Source of the DNA: Prochlorococcus sp. AG-347-I06
GTDB lineage: Bacteria > Cyanobacteriota > Cyanobacteriia > PCC-6307 > Cyanobiaceae
Reading direction: 5' to 3'
DNA: 64,000 nt
Assembly (NCBI GenBank): GCA_003281605.1
Contig: QCBM01000004.1
Span: 1-64,000, forward strand
The position numbers and the translations under genes are program-made. Each line of letters starts with the position of its first letter. The first letter of the stretch is position 1. Below are positions 63,672 through 64,000 of this stretch, piece by piece. The notes beneath the pieces were generated by a model, which worked only from the letters and a program-made list of their open reading frames with translations, had not been told where the DNA came from and searched no databases.

Positions 63672-63998
63672 TTATTTTGTCTCCATCCAATTGTCTCCAA
63701 TTCCAATATCAACTAAAAGAGGCACATTTAATTTTACACAATCTTCCATAGTCTTCTTTACTAATTTCGTCGTAATTTCTAAAGAATCCGGTTCAACTTC
63801 AAACAATAATTCATCATGTACTTGTAAAAGCATTTTTGCTGGAACATTCATTTCTATGAGTTTTTTATTTAGTTGAACCATTGCAATTTTAATAATATCT
63901 GCACTTGAACCCTGAATTGGGGCATTGGCTGCGGCTCTTAGTGACTGTGCTTCCATGCCAGCTCTTCTTGCGGATTGCAAGTCAATTTCGTAAGGATC
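63672..63998 (-). CDS. polA: DNA polymerase I, C-terminal end (runs off right edge)
   Basis: The last 108 residues of a family A polymerase; the frame is still open at the window edge (DPYEIDLQSARRAGMEAQSLRAAANAPIQGSSADIIKIAMVQLNK). LLQVHDELLFEVE is motif C with the catalytic His-Asp-Glu, and VDIGIGDNWMETK is the usual end. Most of the protein, including the 5'-nuclease and the motif A and B regions, lies outside the window. Confidence 0.96.
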   Translation of the reverse strand, partial: DPYEIDLQSARRAGMEAQSLRAAANAPIQGSSADIIKIAMVQLNKKLIEMNVPAKMLLQVHDELLFEVEPDSLEITTKLVKKTMEDCVKLNVPLLVDIGIGDNWMETK

Positions 63999-64000
63999 TT

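Overview
The window reads as chromosome of a high-light Prochlorococcus, probably an HLII-type strain. The DNA is strongly AT-rich with short spacers. It carries psbD/psbC, a Pcb chlorophyll-binding antenna, petM, ycf4, ycf39, ycf46 and split pntA genes, plus many small proteins of the picocyanobacterial kind. No phage, transposase or CRISPR array was seen. The genus call rests on gene content and remembered family features, because no database search was possible.

Region 1 (1-9.3 kb) is a cell-surface polysaccharide block. It has a 5'-truncated FnlA/CapE dehydratase, an FnlC/CapG 2-epimerase, a WbuB-like glycosyltransferase, UDP-glucose dehydrogenase, a UDP-xylose synthase-like enzyme, GDP-fucose synthase, GDP-mannose dehydratase and an O-antigen ligase/polymerase. 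Together they would supply UDP-L-FucNAc, UDP-GlcA/UDP-Xyl and GDP-L-Fuc for surface glycan. A tRNA-Arg(UCU) with a clear promoter closes the block, as at many genomic-island borders.

Region 2 (9.6-23.1 kb) is core housekeeping: rsmI, cysQ, pnp, rpsN, rseP, serS, ycf46, and the classic rpmH-rnpA-(PH protein)-yidC run, then aroH and sppA. Region 3 (23.1-29.6 kb) holds an EamA permease, two glycosyltransferases, an AEC permease with no normal start codon, a SemiSWEET and several small proteins. Region 4 (29.7-38.9 kb) groups iron-limitation genes: flavodoxin followed by a pcb/isiA-type antenna, a porin, and a divergent Fe(II)/2-oxoglutarate hydroxylase and Fe(III)-binding protein pair. Among them sit a MIF-like tautomerase, glyQ and conserved small proteins.

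Region 5 (38.9-44.4 kb) is the least conventional. After tRNA-Ser(CGA) and a TPR/OGT-like glycosyltransferase come small tandem paralogues, a frameshifted small gene, tiny ORFs, a rhomboid protease and a VTT-like membrane protein. It also has two convincing small-RNA candidates on opposite strands, at 41.8 and 43.5 kb. They share a loop sequence and a hairpin-plus-terminator layout resembling the cyanobacterial Yfr2 family. Region 6 (44.4-64 kb) returns to core metabolism and photosynthesis: an SdhB-type-spaced ferredoxin with cobQ, maf, psbC/psbD with their 17-base overlap, ycf4 and a cyclophilin lipoprotein with an apparent AUA start, ilvN, petM, ycf39, infA, an NTRC-type thioredoxin reductase fusion, pntA1-pntA2-pntB, dxr, cysS and the 3' end of polA, which runs off the right edge.
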